Part shown: positions 21,429-29,869 of the stretch, in pieces | How positions within the stretch are numbered: the stretch's first letter is position 1 | Layout: each line of letters starts with the position of its first letter | Source of the DNA: Actinobacillus suis ATCC 33415 | GTDB taxonomy: Bacteria; Pseudomonadota; Gammaproteobacteria; Enterobacterales; Pasteurellaceae | Direction of reading: 5' to 3' | NCBI RefSeq assembly: GCF_000739435.1 | Contig: NZ_CP009159.1 | Coordinates: 124,001-188,000, forward strand | Length of the DNA stretch: 64,000 nucleotides | Notes under the pieces: model-generated | Databases searched by the model: none | What the model was told of the DNA's origin: nothing | What the model saw: only the letters and a program-made list of their open reading frames with translations | Position numbers and translations under genes: made by a program

Positions 21429-21778
21429 TAGAAATTTAATACCTTGTCTGCTTCGATTGTCCAATCCGCCAGTTCAATTAACGTACCGATTTCTACACCG
21501 TCTGCCAGTGGTAATTCAGTAATGCCACGTGCATTGGTACAGGTTTTGCAAAGTTTAACGGTTGCGCCCTGTGCGGTGAGAATTTCCAGCATTTGTTGTA
21601 GGTTGTAGCCTTCCGCCGGATTTTGTTTTTTCAAACCTGCCGTGACGGAATCGGACATTAAGAATAATTTGATTTGAGCTTTATGCTGTTCTTGAATTTG
21701 TAGCGCTAAACGTAAACCGCTAAATAAAGATTCATTGCCGTAAGGCGCTGAGTTGAAGATAAAGAGGAGTTTTTGCAT
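21428..21778 (-). CDS. DsrE/DsrF-like (YchN-type) sulfur-relay family protein
   Basis: Cytoplasmic protein of 116 residues. MQKLLFIFNSAPYGNESLFSG opens the DsrE fold, and VKLCKTCTNARG places conserved cysteines where YchN/DsrE proteins have theirs. Related proteins move sulfur between carriers or are small oligomers of unknown role. ATG 21778 is preceded by AAGGGA. It is coupled (one-base overlap) to the HI0933-like flavoprotein gene, suggesting a shared redox or sulfur function; that link is inference. Confidence 0.8.
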   Translation of the reverse strand: MQKLLFIFNSAPYGNESLFSGLRLALQIQEQHKAQIKLFLMSDSVTAGLKKQNPAEGYNLQQMLEILTAQGATVKLCKTCTNARGITELPLADGVEIGTLIELADWTIEADKVLNF

Positions 21779-21797
21779 AAGTGTTCCCTTAAAAAGA

Positions 21798-21869
21798 CGG
21801 AATACACAAAACAAGCGGTCTAATTTTGCATATTTTTTACCAAAGTTGCTGTTTGTGTATTCCGTGGTT
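21798..21869. repeat. Composite palindromic repeat enclosing an uptake signal
   Basis: A 13-bp perfect inverted repeat, CGGAATACACAAA at 21798-21810 and its complement at 21852-21864, continuing into GTGGTT. The uptake signal ACAAGCGGTC begins at 21811, directly inside the left arm. It lies between the permease and DsrE-like genes. The same layout appears at 45033-45131. Confidence 0.65.
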
Positions 21870-21877
21870 AAGCGTTA

Positions 21878-23173
21878 TTAGCCAACCCAAACAAATTTTG
21901 CGATAAATAATAATGATACTACCGCAACAGATGGATTGATTTCTTTCCAACGACCGGTACAAGCTTTCATCACACAATATGAAATAAAGCCGAATGCAAT
22001 ACCTTCGGTAATTGAATAAGTAAACGGCATCATTGCTGTCGTGATAAACGCCGGAGTCGCTTCGGTTAAGTCATCCCATTTCACTTCAATTAAACTTGAA
22101 GCCATTAAAATGCCCACGAAAACTAATGCACCGGCAGTTGCATAAGCCGGAACGACACCAGCAAGCGGCGAGAAGAAAATGGTTAATAAGAATAAGATAC
22201 CTACGGTTACCGCAGTTAAACCGGTACGACCGCCAACGGATACACCTGAGCCGCTTTCGATATAAGTACTGATTGCCGATGTTCCCATAAATGAACCTGC
22301 CATTGCTGCAGTACTGTCCACTAATAACGCTTGTTTCATACGTGGGAAGCGACCTTGTTCATCGGCAAAACCGGCTTTGGTGGTTACCGCAATTAATGTA
22401 CCTGATGAGTCGAATAAGTTTACTAACATAAAAGAGAAAATAATGCCGAGTAAACCGACATCTAACGCACCGGCAATATCCACCTGACCGACTACCGCAT
22501 CTAAACTTGGCGGCATAGACATTACACCGTTAAAACTTACCGCAGGGTCAAAGATCAACGCTAATGCAGTGACTACAGCGATAGAAATAAGTACGCCTGA
22601 GTGAATGCCTTTTGCGGCTAACACCACAATAATAAAGAAGCCTAAGATGCCCATTAATACTTTTGGATCGTGCAGATCGCCCAGCGCAACAAGTGTTGCC
22701 GGGTTTGCTACTACTAAGCCCATATTTTTAAAACCGATAAGGGCGATAAATAAACCGATACCCGCACCGATACCGACACGTAAACCGAGCGGAATGGCGG
22801 ACATAAACCAATAACGAATTTGTAAAACAGTTAATAAGAATAAGCCGACTGAGCCTAAGAAAATTGCGCCCATACCCACTTGCCATGAGTAACCTAATTT
22901 TTGTACTACCACAAAAGCGAAAAACGCATTTAAGCCCATTGCCGGTGCAAGTGCGATAGGAAGATTACTGAATAAGCCCATCGCAATCGTACCGAATGCA
23001 GCGATTAAACAGGTGGTGACGAAAACCACTTGGGTATCCATACCTGCTACACCAAGAATAGACGGGTTAACGAACACGATGTAAACCATGGTGAAGAAGG
23101 TAGTAATACCTGCCACGATTTCTGTTTTGGCATTAGAGCCTTTTGCGGATAATTGGAACAAACGTTCTAACAT
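21878..23173 (-). CDS. NCS2-family purine permease
   Basis: Inner-membrane protein of 431 residues with 12-14 hydrophobic segments. GITTFFTMVYIVFVNPSIL near the N terminus, ALAPAMGLNAFFAF, and a SGVSVGGRTGLTAV signature place it in the AzgA-like branch of NCS2 (xanthine, guanine, hypoxanthine or adenine uptake). The substrate cannot be told. The start ATG 23173 has GAGG upstream; an earlier start at 23233 lies in a hairpin leader and lacks a ribosome site. An imperfect 20-bp hairpin precedes it. Confidence 0.88.
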   Translation of the reverse strand: MLERLFQLSAKGSNAKTEIVAGITTFFTMVYIVFVNPSILGVAGMDTQVVFVTTCLIAAFGTIAMGLFSNLPIALAPAMGLNAFFAFVVVQKLGYSWQVGMGAIFLGSVGLFLLTVLQIRYWFMSAIPLGLRVGIGAGIGLFIALIGFKNMGLVVANPATLVALGDLHDPKVLMGILGFFIIVVLAAKGIHSGVLISIAVVTALALIFDPAVSFNGVMSMPPSLDAVVGQVDIAGALDVGLLGIIFSFMLVNLFDSSGTLIAVTTKAGFADEQGRFPRMKQALLVDSTAAMAGSFMGTSAISTYIESGSGVSVGGRTGLTAVTVGILFLLTIFFSPLAGVVPAYATAGALVFVGILMASSLIEVKWDDLTEATPAFITTAMMPFTYSITEGIAFGFISYCVMKACTGRWKEINPSVAVVSLLFIAKFVWVG

Positions 23174-23199
23174 AAAAACCTCAAATAAAAAGAAAGAAA

Positions 23200-23258
23200 C
23201 CATGGAACAGAAAGCGATACAAGGCGCAAACACAACCTTTTATCGTTTTGTTCCATGG
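23200..23258 (-). other. Long imperfect hairpin in the leader of the purine permease
   Basis: CCATGGAAC at 23200-23208 pairs with 23250-23258, and the inner segments 23212-23219 and 23241-23248 pair with one mismatch, giving a nearly continuous stem with a loop of about 21 bases. It sits between usg and the permease; T-rich DNA follows on the minus strand. It could be the usg terminator or a leader control element. Confidence 0.5.
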
Positions 23259-23267
23259 CGGATAAAA

Positions 23268-24269
23268 TTAGTATTCCAACACTAAGTTGAGAAGTTGAAC
23301 GGCTAAGAATGCCAAGCTGAATTTTTGCTCGTCAGCAACCGACCAGAATTGCACCTCGTTTTCTGATTTTGTGAGTAATTGGCTGATTTGAAGTAAGTTT
23401 TCTTCTTCATTTTCACCGTTTTTAACAGGTGTCATCACGCTTTCTTCGTGGAAGCGTAACCAATTTTGTTGTTGCCATTCTGCGCTAACACTCTCAACGT
23501 CTAATTGATATTCCGAATGTAAGGTGACCATTTGTGAAATACCGTAAAAGACCGGTGTTTGCACCGAATGGAAAGTGGTAGAAGCGGTTAAATTTGGTAA
23601 AACTTTTGCAAGTTGTAATTCAAAGACACGAGAGAACGGTAAGTTTTTCTCTTCGCCTTGCACATTTGCCGGCACGGTATCAAATGCGATACGTTCTGCA
23701 TTTTCATCAAACGGAATACCGTTTAACAACCGAGCGGTTTGACCGGCAAGTTCTTTAACTTTTTCATCACCGAAATATGCTGCCGGTAGCAATGAGGTTA
23801 CAAAAATATGGCTTAACGGCTGAGCTAAGAATGGTTTGAGGGTTAACGCTAATTGTGAAATTTGCGGGTTAGCCAGTGCCACGATATTACGTTCACGTAA
23901 GTTTGCGATCGCTTCGTCATTTACGCTTGGCACGACCACTGGCACATTGGCAATTAATGCAGTGATGCCGTAAAGATCGAGTACGATACAACCGGCTTGC
24001 ACTGCTTGTGCCAAAATTTCGGCTTGCGCCATTTTTCCGGCAAAGAAAACGTGGCTGAAATCCGCCCAATTTACTTCATCAATCGCAATTTGCTCGATCG
24101 CTTTGCTGCCCATATAAAGTGATTGTTCTTCACCAAACGGTTCGATTTCGATCGCAGAAATATTGTCTAAACGCAAATCACTCTCTGCTAGTGCTTCAAG
24201 TAACTTTGATGACAAGGTAAAATCAGCGGCAATAGCTAAACGGATATCGGATGTAATTGAATTAGACAT
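23268..24269 (-). CDS. usg: Usg-type paralogue of aspartate-semialdehyde dehydrogenase
   Basis: Protein of 333 residues with the layout of the aspartate-semialdehyde dehydrogenase family: N-terminal Rossmann region (IRLAIAADFTLSSKLLEAL), VPVVVPSVNDEAIANL and the dimerisation segment VFYGISQMVTL. The catalytic cysteine motif (usually NCS or GGNCT) is not visible; alanine-rich sequence takes its place. That matches Usg, which is thought to be non-catalytic and of unknown function. Good ribosome site (AAAAAAGGAG) before ATG 24269. Divergent from the ybaK gene. Confidence 0.82.
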   Translation of the reverse strand: MSNSITSDIRLAIAADFTLSSKLLEALAESDLRLDNISAIEIEPFGEEQSLYMGSKAIEQIAIDEVNWADFSHVFFAGKMAQAEILAQAVQAGCIVLDLYGITALIANVPVVVPSVNDEAIANLRERNIVALANPQISQLALTLKPFLAQPLSHIFVTSLLPAAYFGDEKVKELAGQTARLLNGIPFDENAERIAFDTVPANVQGEEKNLPFSRVFELQLAKVLPNLTASTTFHSVQTPVFYGISQMVTLHSEYQLDVESVSAEWQQQNWLRFHEESVMTPVKNGENEEENLLQISQLLTKSENEVQFWSVADEQKFSLAFLAVQLLNLVLEY

Positions 24270-24358
24270 AGGTGAGTTGCTCCTTTTTTATACGCTTGAT
24301 TTAGCGTAACGCACACACAAAGGGAGTAATTGTACAATATTTTTAAGAGGAAAAACTA

Positions 24359-24831
24359 ATGACCCCAGCAATAAATTTATTAAAAAACAAAAAATTGCAC
24401 ATACGCTTCATCCTTATGAACATGATCCGAATAACACTAATTTCGGCCAAGAAGCGGTGGAAAAATTAGGCATTGATGCTAAGCAGACATTTAAGACATT
24501 ATTAGTGGCGGAAAACGGTGATCAGAAAAAATTAGCGGTGATGGTTGTGCCGGTTTCGCATACGCTAAATTTAAAACGTGCGGCGAGTGCGCTCGGTGTG
24601 AAAAAAGTGGAAATGGCGGATAAAGATATCGCCCAAAAAACGACCGGTTATTTGCTGGGAGGAATTAGCCCTCTAGGTCAGAAAAAACGCTTAACTACCG
24701 TGATTGATAGCTCCGCACAACAATTTGTCACGATGTTTGTATCAGGCGGTAAACGAGGCTTAGATGTGGAACTTGCACCACAAGATTTGGCAAGTTTGCT
24801 CAATGCAACTTTTGCCGATATTAAAGAGTAA
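24359..24831 (+). pseudogene. ybaK: Cys-tRNA(Pro)/Cys-tRNA(Cys) deacylase YbaK/EbsC, frameshifted near the N terminus
   Basis: The expected N terminus [10 protein letters not shown] starts at ATG 24359 after a good AAGAGGAA. The frame then breaks: frame 0 stops at TAG 24467, while the rest (ending 24831) continues in the -1 frame through [35 protein letters not shown] and [13 protein letters not shown], all hallmark YbaK sequence. Joining the frames gives 157 residues, the family length. One missing A in the A6 tract at 24382-24387 explains the break. The site reads A-AAA-AAC in the codon phase of a -1 slippery heptamer. A GTG at 24457 could give a truncated product. Pseudogene, sequencing error or recoding cannot be told apart here. 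Confidence 0.85.
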
Positions 24832-24980
24832 CAAGCGGTTGATTTTGGGTGGAATTTTGCAAAGCAAACACAAATCTACGCTTTCTGAAAAGTTCCGCAA
24901 ATCCAATGTAAATTTAGGGCGTGCAATTTCCAAGACTAAATTAGTATGGTATAGTTCACACCTCATTAGTTAGTAGCGTC

Positions 24981-24999
24981 TCATTCTCAATTAGAATGA
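24981..24999. promoter_or_regulatory. Palindrome upstream of ybfE-fldA-fur, possible Fur site
   Basis: TCATTCTCAATTAGAATGA has perfect 7-base arms and is followed by the direct echo GGAATGAT. It lies 40 bases before ybfE, just downstream of a TATAGT-like -10. Fur boxes are AT-rich palindromes of this size and fur is often autoregulated, but the match to the Fur consensus is partial. Confidence 0.35.
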
Positions 25000-25039
25000 T
25001 CTATTGGAATGATAGGCAAATATCTCTCGTGTGGAACAA

Positions 25040-25333
25040 ATGGCAAAACAGGATGCAGATTGTATAACGCTAGATCTGTTCGCAACCGTGCCAAAAGTTG
25101 GGCGACCACGCACTAATCCTTTAAGTCGGGAACAACAAGTTCGAATTAATAAACGAAATCAGCTTAAACGAGATCGCTCGTCCGGGCTTAAACGTGTTGA
25201 ATTAAAACTACATTCGGACTTAGTGCAGACTTTGGAAGAGGAAGCTTCCCAACGTGGAGTGACACGCGGACAGTTAATCGAAATTATTTTAAATGATTAT
25301 ATCGGCAACAATTTCGCCGACTTAGAAAAATAG
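25040..25333 (+). CDS. ybfE: YbfE-type ribbon-helix-helix protein
   Basis: Small basic protein of 97 residues, the same length as E. coli YbfE. GRPRTNPLSREQQVRINKRN and LKRVELKLHSDLVQTLEEEA are the conserved core; the second half looks like a ribbon-helix-helix DNA-binding fold. E. coli ybfE is LexA-regulated. I prefer ATG 25040, with GGA upstream, over the GTG at 25031. The order ybfE-fldA-fur is the enteric one; fldA starts 11 bases after the stop. Confidence 0.85.
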   Translation: MAKQDADCITLDLFATVPKVGRPRTNPLSREQQVRINKRNQLKRDRSSGLKRVELKLHSDLVQTLEEEASQRGVTRGQLIEIILNDYIGNNFADLEK

Positions 25334-25343
25334 GTAAATTCAA

Positions 25344-25868
25344 ATGGCAGTGGTAGGTTTATTCTACGGTAGCGATACTGGTAACACAGAAAATATTTCA
25401 AAAATGATTCAGAAAGAACTTGGTGCGAATTTAGTGGATATTCGTGATATCGCGAAAAGTACCAAGGAAGATATTGAGGCTTACGATTTCTTATTATTAG
25501 GTATTCCGACTTGGTATTACGGCGAATCTCAAGCAGACTGGGATGACTTTATGCCGACTTTAAAAGAGATTGATTTTAGCGGTAAAGTTATCGGTATTTT
25601 TGGTTGTGGTGACCAAGAAGATTATGCGGAATATTTCTGCGATGCAATGGGAACTATTCGTGACGTAGTAGAACAAAATGGTGGAGTGATTGTTGGTCAT
25701 TGGTCAACAGAAGGCTATAGTTTTGAAGTTTCACAAGCGTTAGTTGATGAAAATACATTCGTTGGTTTATGTATCGATGAAGATCGCCAACCGGAATTAA
25801 CCAGTGAGCGCGTAAGCCGTTGGTGTAAACAACTTACTGAAGAAATGTGCTTAGATCAATTAGCATAG
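25344..25868 (+). CDS. fldA: Flavodoxin
   Basis: FMN-binding electron carrier of 174 residues. The phosphate-binding loop GSDTGNTENISK is at residues 8-19, PTWYYGESQADW (60s loop) and GCGDQEDYAEYFCDA (90s loop) contact the flavin. It is a long-chain flavodoxin of the enteric FldA type, which feeds electrons to enzymes such as IspG, NrdG or biotin synthase. Encoded between ybfE and fur; fur follows after about 27 bases. Confidence 0.95.
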   Translation: MAVVGLFYGSDTGNTENISKMIQKELGANLVDIRDIAKSTKEDIEAYDFLLLGIPTWYYGESQADWDDFMPTLKEIDFSGKVIGIFGCGDQEDYAEYFCDAMGTIRDVVEQNGGVIVGHWSTEGYSFEVSQALVDENTFVGLCIDEDRQPELTSERVSRWCKQLTEEMCLDQLA

Positions 25869-25895
25869 TAATTGGATAGACAAAGGGTGACAGTT

Positions 25896-26345
25896 ATGTC
25901 TGAAGAGAATACAAAACTTCTTAAAAGTGTTGGCTTAAAAGTAACCGAGCCTCGCTTAACCATTCTTGCGTTAATGCAACAACATCGCGATCAAATGCAG
26001 CACTTTTCTGCAGAAGATATTTACAAACTCTTATTAGAACAAGGTTCTGATATTGGTTTAGCAACGGTTTACCGTGTATTAAACCAATTTGAAGAGGTTG
26101 GTATTTTACTTCGCCATAACTTTGATGCGAACAAAGCGGTATTCGAGCTTAACGTAGAGCAAGAACACGATCATATTATCTGTATGGATTGCGGTAAGGT
26201 ATTTGAATTTAAAGATCCGGATATCGAACGCCGTCAGCGCGAAATCAGTCAACAACATGGTATGGAATTAGCGACTCACAGCTTATATCTCTATGCTAAA
26301 TGTAATGACATTGCGCATTGTGATTCATCAAAAGATAAAAAATAA
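25896..26345 (+). CDS. fur: Ferric uptake regulator Fur
   Basis: Iron-responsive repressor of 149 residues. N-terminal winged helix (LKVTEPRLTILALMQ, GLATVYRVLNQFEEVGI) and the metal-binding stretch HDHIICMDCGK at 91-101 with its CxxC. The C-terminal tail has KCNDIAHC in place of the second CxxxxC. ATG 25896 follows AAGGGTGA; a TTG at 25872 is unlikely. Last gene of ybfE-fldA-fur; a terminator follows. In A. pleuropneumoniae-like species Fur controls transferrin and haemoglobin uptake. Confidence 0.95.
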   Translation: MSEENTKLLKSVGLKVTEPRLTILALMQQHRDQMQHFSAEDIYKLLLEQGSDIGLATVYRVLNQFEEVGILLRHNFDANKAVFELNVEQEHDHIICMDCGKVFEFKDPDIERRQREISQQHGMELATHSLYLYAKCNDIAHCDSSKDKK

Positions 26346-26398
26346 TTGATTTTGAATCCGTGAAATCGGTAGATTTGTATGGATCTCTAGCAAAATAT

Positions 26399-26423
26399 AC
26401 CGAAGGTTTTTGAAACCTTCGGT
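26399..26423 (+). terminator. Terminator of ybfE-fldA-fur
   Basis: Eleven-bp perfect stem (26399-26409 with 26413-26423) with a 3-base loop, followed by TTTAT. An uptake signal lies just downstream at 26457-26465. Confidence 0.8.
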
Positions 26424-26525
26424 TTTATGCTATCTAAAGGATGCTAAAAATCGCTTACAAGCGGTCATTTTTAGTTTGTTTTTTACGAAAGTAAACCACT
26501 AAAGTTGTCGAGATAAACGATAGAT

Positions 26526-29198
26526 ATGACAGATGAAAATGCTTTAAGCTCCGTACCGGCAAAGGTGCGTCAGCCTCGTAAAATTTCGCCATTTTGGTTG
26601 TTACCGATTGTTGCGTTTGCTATCGGTTGTTTGCTCTTTTTTCAGATTTTGAAAGAAAGAGGTGAAACAATTACGATTCGTTTTAACGAAGGGGATGGCA
26701 TTACTGCCGGTAAAACGGTGATCCGTTACCAAGGCTTACAAATCGGTCAGGTAAAAAAAGTATATTTCGTAGATGATCTGAAAAAAGTAGAGGTTCAAGC
26801 TGAGATCAATCCGGAAGCTAAGAGTGTATTACGGGACGATACAAAATTCTGGCTAGTTAAACCGAGCGCCTCAATTGCTGGTGTTTCCGGATTAGATGCT
26901 TTAGTTTCCGGTAACTACATCACGCTTTTACCGGGTGAAGGTAAAAGCGCGAATGAATTTATTGCAGAAGAAGAGCCGCCTGCGGTGGCGGTAACCGACG
27001 GTGATTTATTGGTTCGTTTGATCTCGAATGATTTGGGATCGATTACCGTTGGGGCGAGCGTTTACTTCCGTAAAGTGCCGGTCGGGAGCATTGCTGATTA
27101 CCGTTTTACCAATGATCAGAAAAAAGTTGAAATTGATGTCGTGATTGATAAAAAGTATGCCAATCTTGTAAAACAAAATTCGCATTTCTGGAATATAAGC
27201 GGTATTACTGCCAATGTCGGTCTTGGCGGTGTATCGGTGAACGTAGATAGCCTTGCCTCAGTTGTACAAGGGGCAGTTGCATTTGATTCACCGGATGATT
27301 CGTTACAAGCGGACCAAGGACAAAAGTTTCAGCTGTACGAAAATTTAAGTTCGGCAAAACGAGGTACGGAAGTAAAAGTAACTTTACCGATTATGCCGAA
27401 TCTTAAAGTGAATGAAACGCCGGTATTTTTCCAGAATATGCAAGTCGGTGTGCTATCGAACTTAGAGCTTTCAGTCCCTGTTGATAACGAAAATACACAA
27501 ACAAAAGCTGAAAATTCGCAAGATAAAGGCGTGATGAAAGGTACATTATTGATCGATCCTAACCACGTCGATTTATTGCGCCAAGGCAGTAAAATTTTAC
27601 TAAAAGAGCCTAAATTTAATTTAAATAAAGAGCAAATTAGTAAAATTAATGAGCTTTTCCGTGGTCTGTATTTTGATATAGAAGCTGGCAAAGGTGAGCC
27701 CAAACTTGAATTTGAAGTGCAGAAAGAAGCGGATTATTTACTTTCTCGCCCGAATTTACTGGCGTTAACCTTTACTGCACCGCAATCATATAGCGTTGAT
27801 CAAGGGCAGGGAATTTACTATAACGATGTACAAATCGGTGAATTGCTGAAACGTAAGTTAACTTTGGACGGAGTAACTTTCCAAGGTATTATTTATCCGC
27901 CATATCGCCATTTAGTTGCCGGTAACAGTAAATTTGTTGCGATTTCAAACTTAGATGTATCGGTTGGTTTAGATGGAATGCGAGTACAAGCCGGTTCACC
28001 GACGGATTGGTTAAAAGGCGGTATTCGACTATTAACGGACAAAGCGCAAGGCGAGGCCAAAAAGCAGTATCCGCTTTATAAAGATGTTGAAAGTGCCGAA
28101 GCCGGTATCGTTGATGATCATAAAAAGACAACTTTAACCTTATCGGCTGATGATTTATCCGGTATTGATAAAGGCTCTGTGGTGCTTTATCGAAATTTCC
28201 AAATCGGTGAAGTACTGAAAGTGCGTCCTCAAAAAAGTAAATTTGAAGTCGATTTATTTATTGAACCGGCGTATCGCCATTTACTCAGTGATAAGAGCCG
28301 TTTCTGGATTGAGCCGGCCGTTTCTGCCGAGCTTTCTATGAAAGGTTTGAATGTACAAGCCGCACCACTTATGCGCACTTTGAAAGGCGCAATCAGCTTT
28401 GATAACGGCGGTACTAAAGGTGATAAAACCTTATATGCCAGCCAAGCAAAAGCGACTTCGGGCAATACGCGTATTACCTTAATTGCCAAAGATGCTTCCA
28501 AACTTTCAAAAGGTATGGACATCAAATATATGGGGTTAACTATCGGTCAGATTGAATCGCTTGAGTTACAAAATGTAAAGAAACAGATAAAAGCGACCGC
28601 TTACATTGATAGCCAGTATTATGCTTTAGTGGCGAAGGAAGGCAGTCGATTTAGTGCGATTTCACCGGAAATCACCACCAGCGGCGTTAAAAATATTGAT
28701 GCGGCGTTACAAAATTACATTAATGTCGATGTTGGGAACGGCAATCGCAAAACGCAATTTAATTTAAGCGATACCGATACCAATAAAACTATTTATGCGA
28801 ACGGTTTCCCAGTGATTGTTGAAACTAGTGATGCACGTGGAATTGAGGTAGATGCGCCGGTGCTTTACCGAGGTATGCAAGTGGGGATCGTCAAACGTCT
28901 AAATCTAAGTGAATTAGGTGACAGAGTGATGATTCACTTGAGTATCGAAAGTAGATACCAACATTTGGTGCGTAATAATACTGAATTCTGGGCGGCTTCC
29001 GGTTATACCATGGATGTCAGCTTACAAGGAGTGAGTATGAATTCGGGCACCATGTCGCAGTTATTAAAAGGCGGTATTGAATTCTCAACCCCATCGGGCA
29101 GAGTGGTACAGCCGCAAGCGAAACCGAATCGTCATTTCTTATTACAACGTAAGATTCCGCAAGAAGCGCCTGAATGGGATCAAGGAATCGCAGAATAA
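26526..29198 (+). CDS. letB: Seven-MCE-domain inter-membrane lipid transport protein (LetB/YebT-type)
   Basis: Protein of 890 residues with one N-terminal membrane helix (about 22-42) and seven MCE repeats beginning near residues 47, 160, 282, 412, 535, 648 and 761. Each repeat has the recurring V-YR/F-QxGxV core, for example IRYQGLQIGQVKKV and VLYRGMQVGIVKRL. Seven repeats and this length match E. coli LetB (877), which builds a periplasm-spanning tube for lipids. PqiB has three MCE domains, so that name fits less well. E. coli letB follows letA; here fur lies upstream and luxS downstream, so no letA/pqiA partner is adjacent. The start ATG 26526 has only a weak ribosome site. Confidence 0.88.
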   Translation: MTDENALSSVPAKVRQPRKISPFWLLPIVAFAIGCLLFFQILKERGETITIRFNEGDGITAGKTVIRYQGLQIGQVKKVYFVDDLKKVEVQAEINPEAKSVLRDDTKFWLVKPSASIAGVSGLDALVSGNYITLLPGEGKSANEFIAEEEPPAVAVTDGDLLVRLISNDLGSITVGASVYFRKVPVGSIADYRFTNDQKKVEIDVVIDKKYANLVKQNSHFWNISGITANVGLGGVSVNVDSLASVVQGAVAFDSPDDSLQADQGQKFQLYENLSSAKRGTEVKVTLPIMPNLKVNETPVFFQNMQVGVLSNLELSVPVDNENTQTKAENSQDKGVMKGTLLIDPNHVDLLRQGSKILLKEPKFNLNKEQISKINELFRGLYFDIEAGKGEPKLEFEVQKEADYLLSRPNLLALTFTAPQSYSVDQGQGIYYNDVQIGELLKRKLTLDGVTFQGIIYPPYRHLVAGNSKFVAISNLDVSVGLDGMRVQAGSPTDWLKGGIRLLTDKAQGEAKKQYPLYKDVESAEAGIVDDHKKTTLTLSADDLSGIDKGSVVLYRNFQIGEVLKVRPQKSKFEVDLFIEPAYRHLLSDKSRFWIEPAVSAELSMKGLNVQAAPLMRTLKGAISFDNGGTKGDKTLYASQAKATSGNTRITLIAKDASKLSKGMDIKYMGLTIGQIESLELQNVKKQIKATAYIDSQYYALVAKEGSRFSAISPEITTSGVKNIDAALQNYINVDVGNGNRKTQFNLSDTDTNKTIYANGFPVIVETSDARGIEVDAPVLYRGMQVGIVKRLNLSELGDRVMIHLSIESRYQHLVRNNTEFWAASGYTMDVSLQGVSMNSGTMSQLLKGGIEFSTPSGRVVQPQAKPNRHFLLQRKIPQEAPEWDQGIAE

Positions 29199-29209
29199 TT
29201 TCAGAATAT

Positions 29210-29229
29210 GGGGTAATTATCGTTACCCC
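29210..29229 (+). terminator. Terminator-like hairpin after letB
   Basis: Seven-bp perfect stem (29210-29216 with 29223-29229), 6-base loop, then CTTTAAATTTT. Only 27 bases before luxS, so it may cut read-through from letB. Confidence 0.6.
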
Positions 29230-29255
29230 CTTTAAATTTTAAATTGGAGTAAAAA

Positions 29256-29765
29256 ATGCCTTTATTAGATAGCTTTAAAGTTGATCACACTCGTATGAAC
29301 GCACCGGCTGTACGTGTTGCAAAAATGATGACCACCCCAAAAGGTGATACGATTACCGTATTCGATTTACGTTTTTGCCGTCCGAATATTGATATTTTAC
29401 CGGTGCGTGGTATCCATACGATGGAACACTTATTTGCCGGCTTTATGCGTGATCATTTAAATAGCGAAAATGTGGAAATCATTGATATTTCACCGATGGG
29501 CTGCCGTACCGGTTTCTATATGTCGTTAATCGGTACGCCAAGCGAAGCGGATGTGGTTTCGGCATGGACTAAATCAATGGAAGATGCTTTACATAAAGTG
29601 CCGGATGTGTCAAAAATTCCGGAATTAAACGAATATCAATGCGGTTCTTATAAAGAACATTCGCTGGAAGAAGCGCATCAAATTGCTCGTGATGTGTTAG
29701 CCAAAGGTATTGGCGTAAACCGTAACGAAGATTTAGCGCTTGATGAGAAATTATTAAATCCATAG
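29256..29765 (+). CDS. luxS: S-ribosylhomocysteine lyase, AI-2 synthase
   Basis: Metalloenzyme of 169 residues that cleaves S-ribosylhomocysteine to homocysteine and the AI-2 precursor. The metal-binding [12 protein letters not shown] motif (two His) and the catalytic Cys in [10 protein letters not shown] are visible; the third metal ligand Cys falls in [10 protein letters not shown]. Ribosome site TTGGAG before ATG 29256. Own terminator follows. Monocistronic. Confidence 0.97.
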   Translation: MPLLDSFKVDHTRMNAPAVRVAKMMTTPKGDTITVFDLRFCRPNIDILPVRGIHTMEHLFAGFMRDHLNSENVEIIDISPMGCRTGFYMSLIGTPSEADVVSAWTKSMEDALHKVPDVSKIPELNEYQCGSYKEHSLEEAHQIARDVLAKGIGVNRNEDLALDEKLLNP

Positions 29766-29771
29766 TCATTC

Positions 29772-29801
29772 AAAAAGGCGTAATTTTTATTACGTCTTTT
29801 T
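29772..29801 (+). terminator. Terminator of luxS
   Basis: Arms 29772-29784 and 29789-29801 pair over 13 bases with one G-U, 4-base loop, and the right arm ends in five T. Confidence 0.8.
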
Positions 29802-29869
29802 CTTCTGCAAAATATATTCTAATTTTGACAGACGCACCTTGCGTCTTTTAGTTTTTTCAGGAAAGTAAG

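Noticed and set aside
26526..29198. Call as PqiB
   Set aside because: PqiB has three MCE domains; I count seven here, which fits LetB/YebT.
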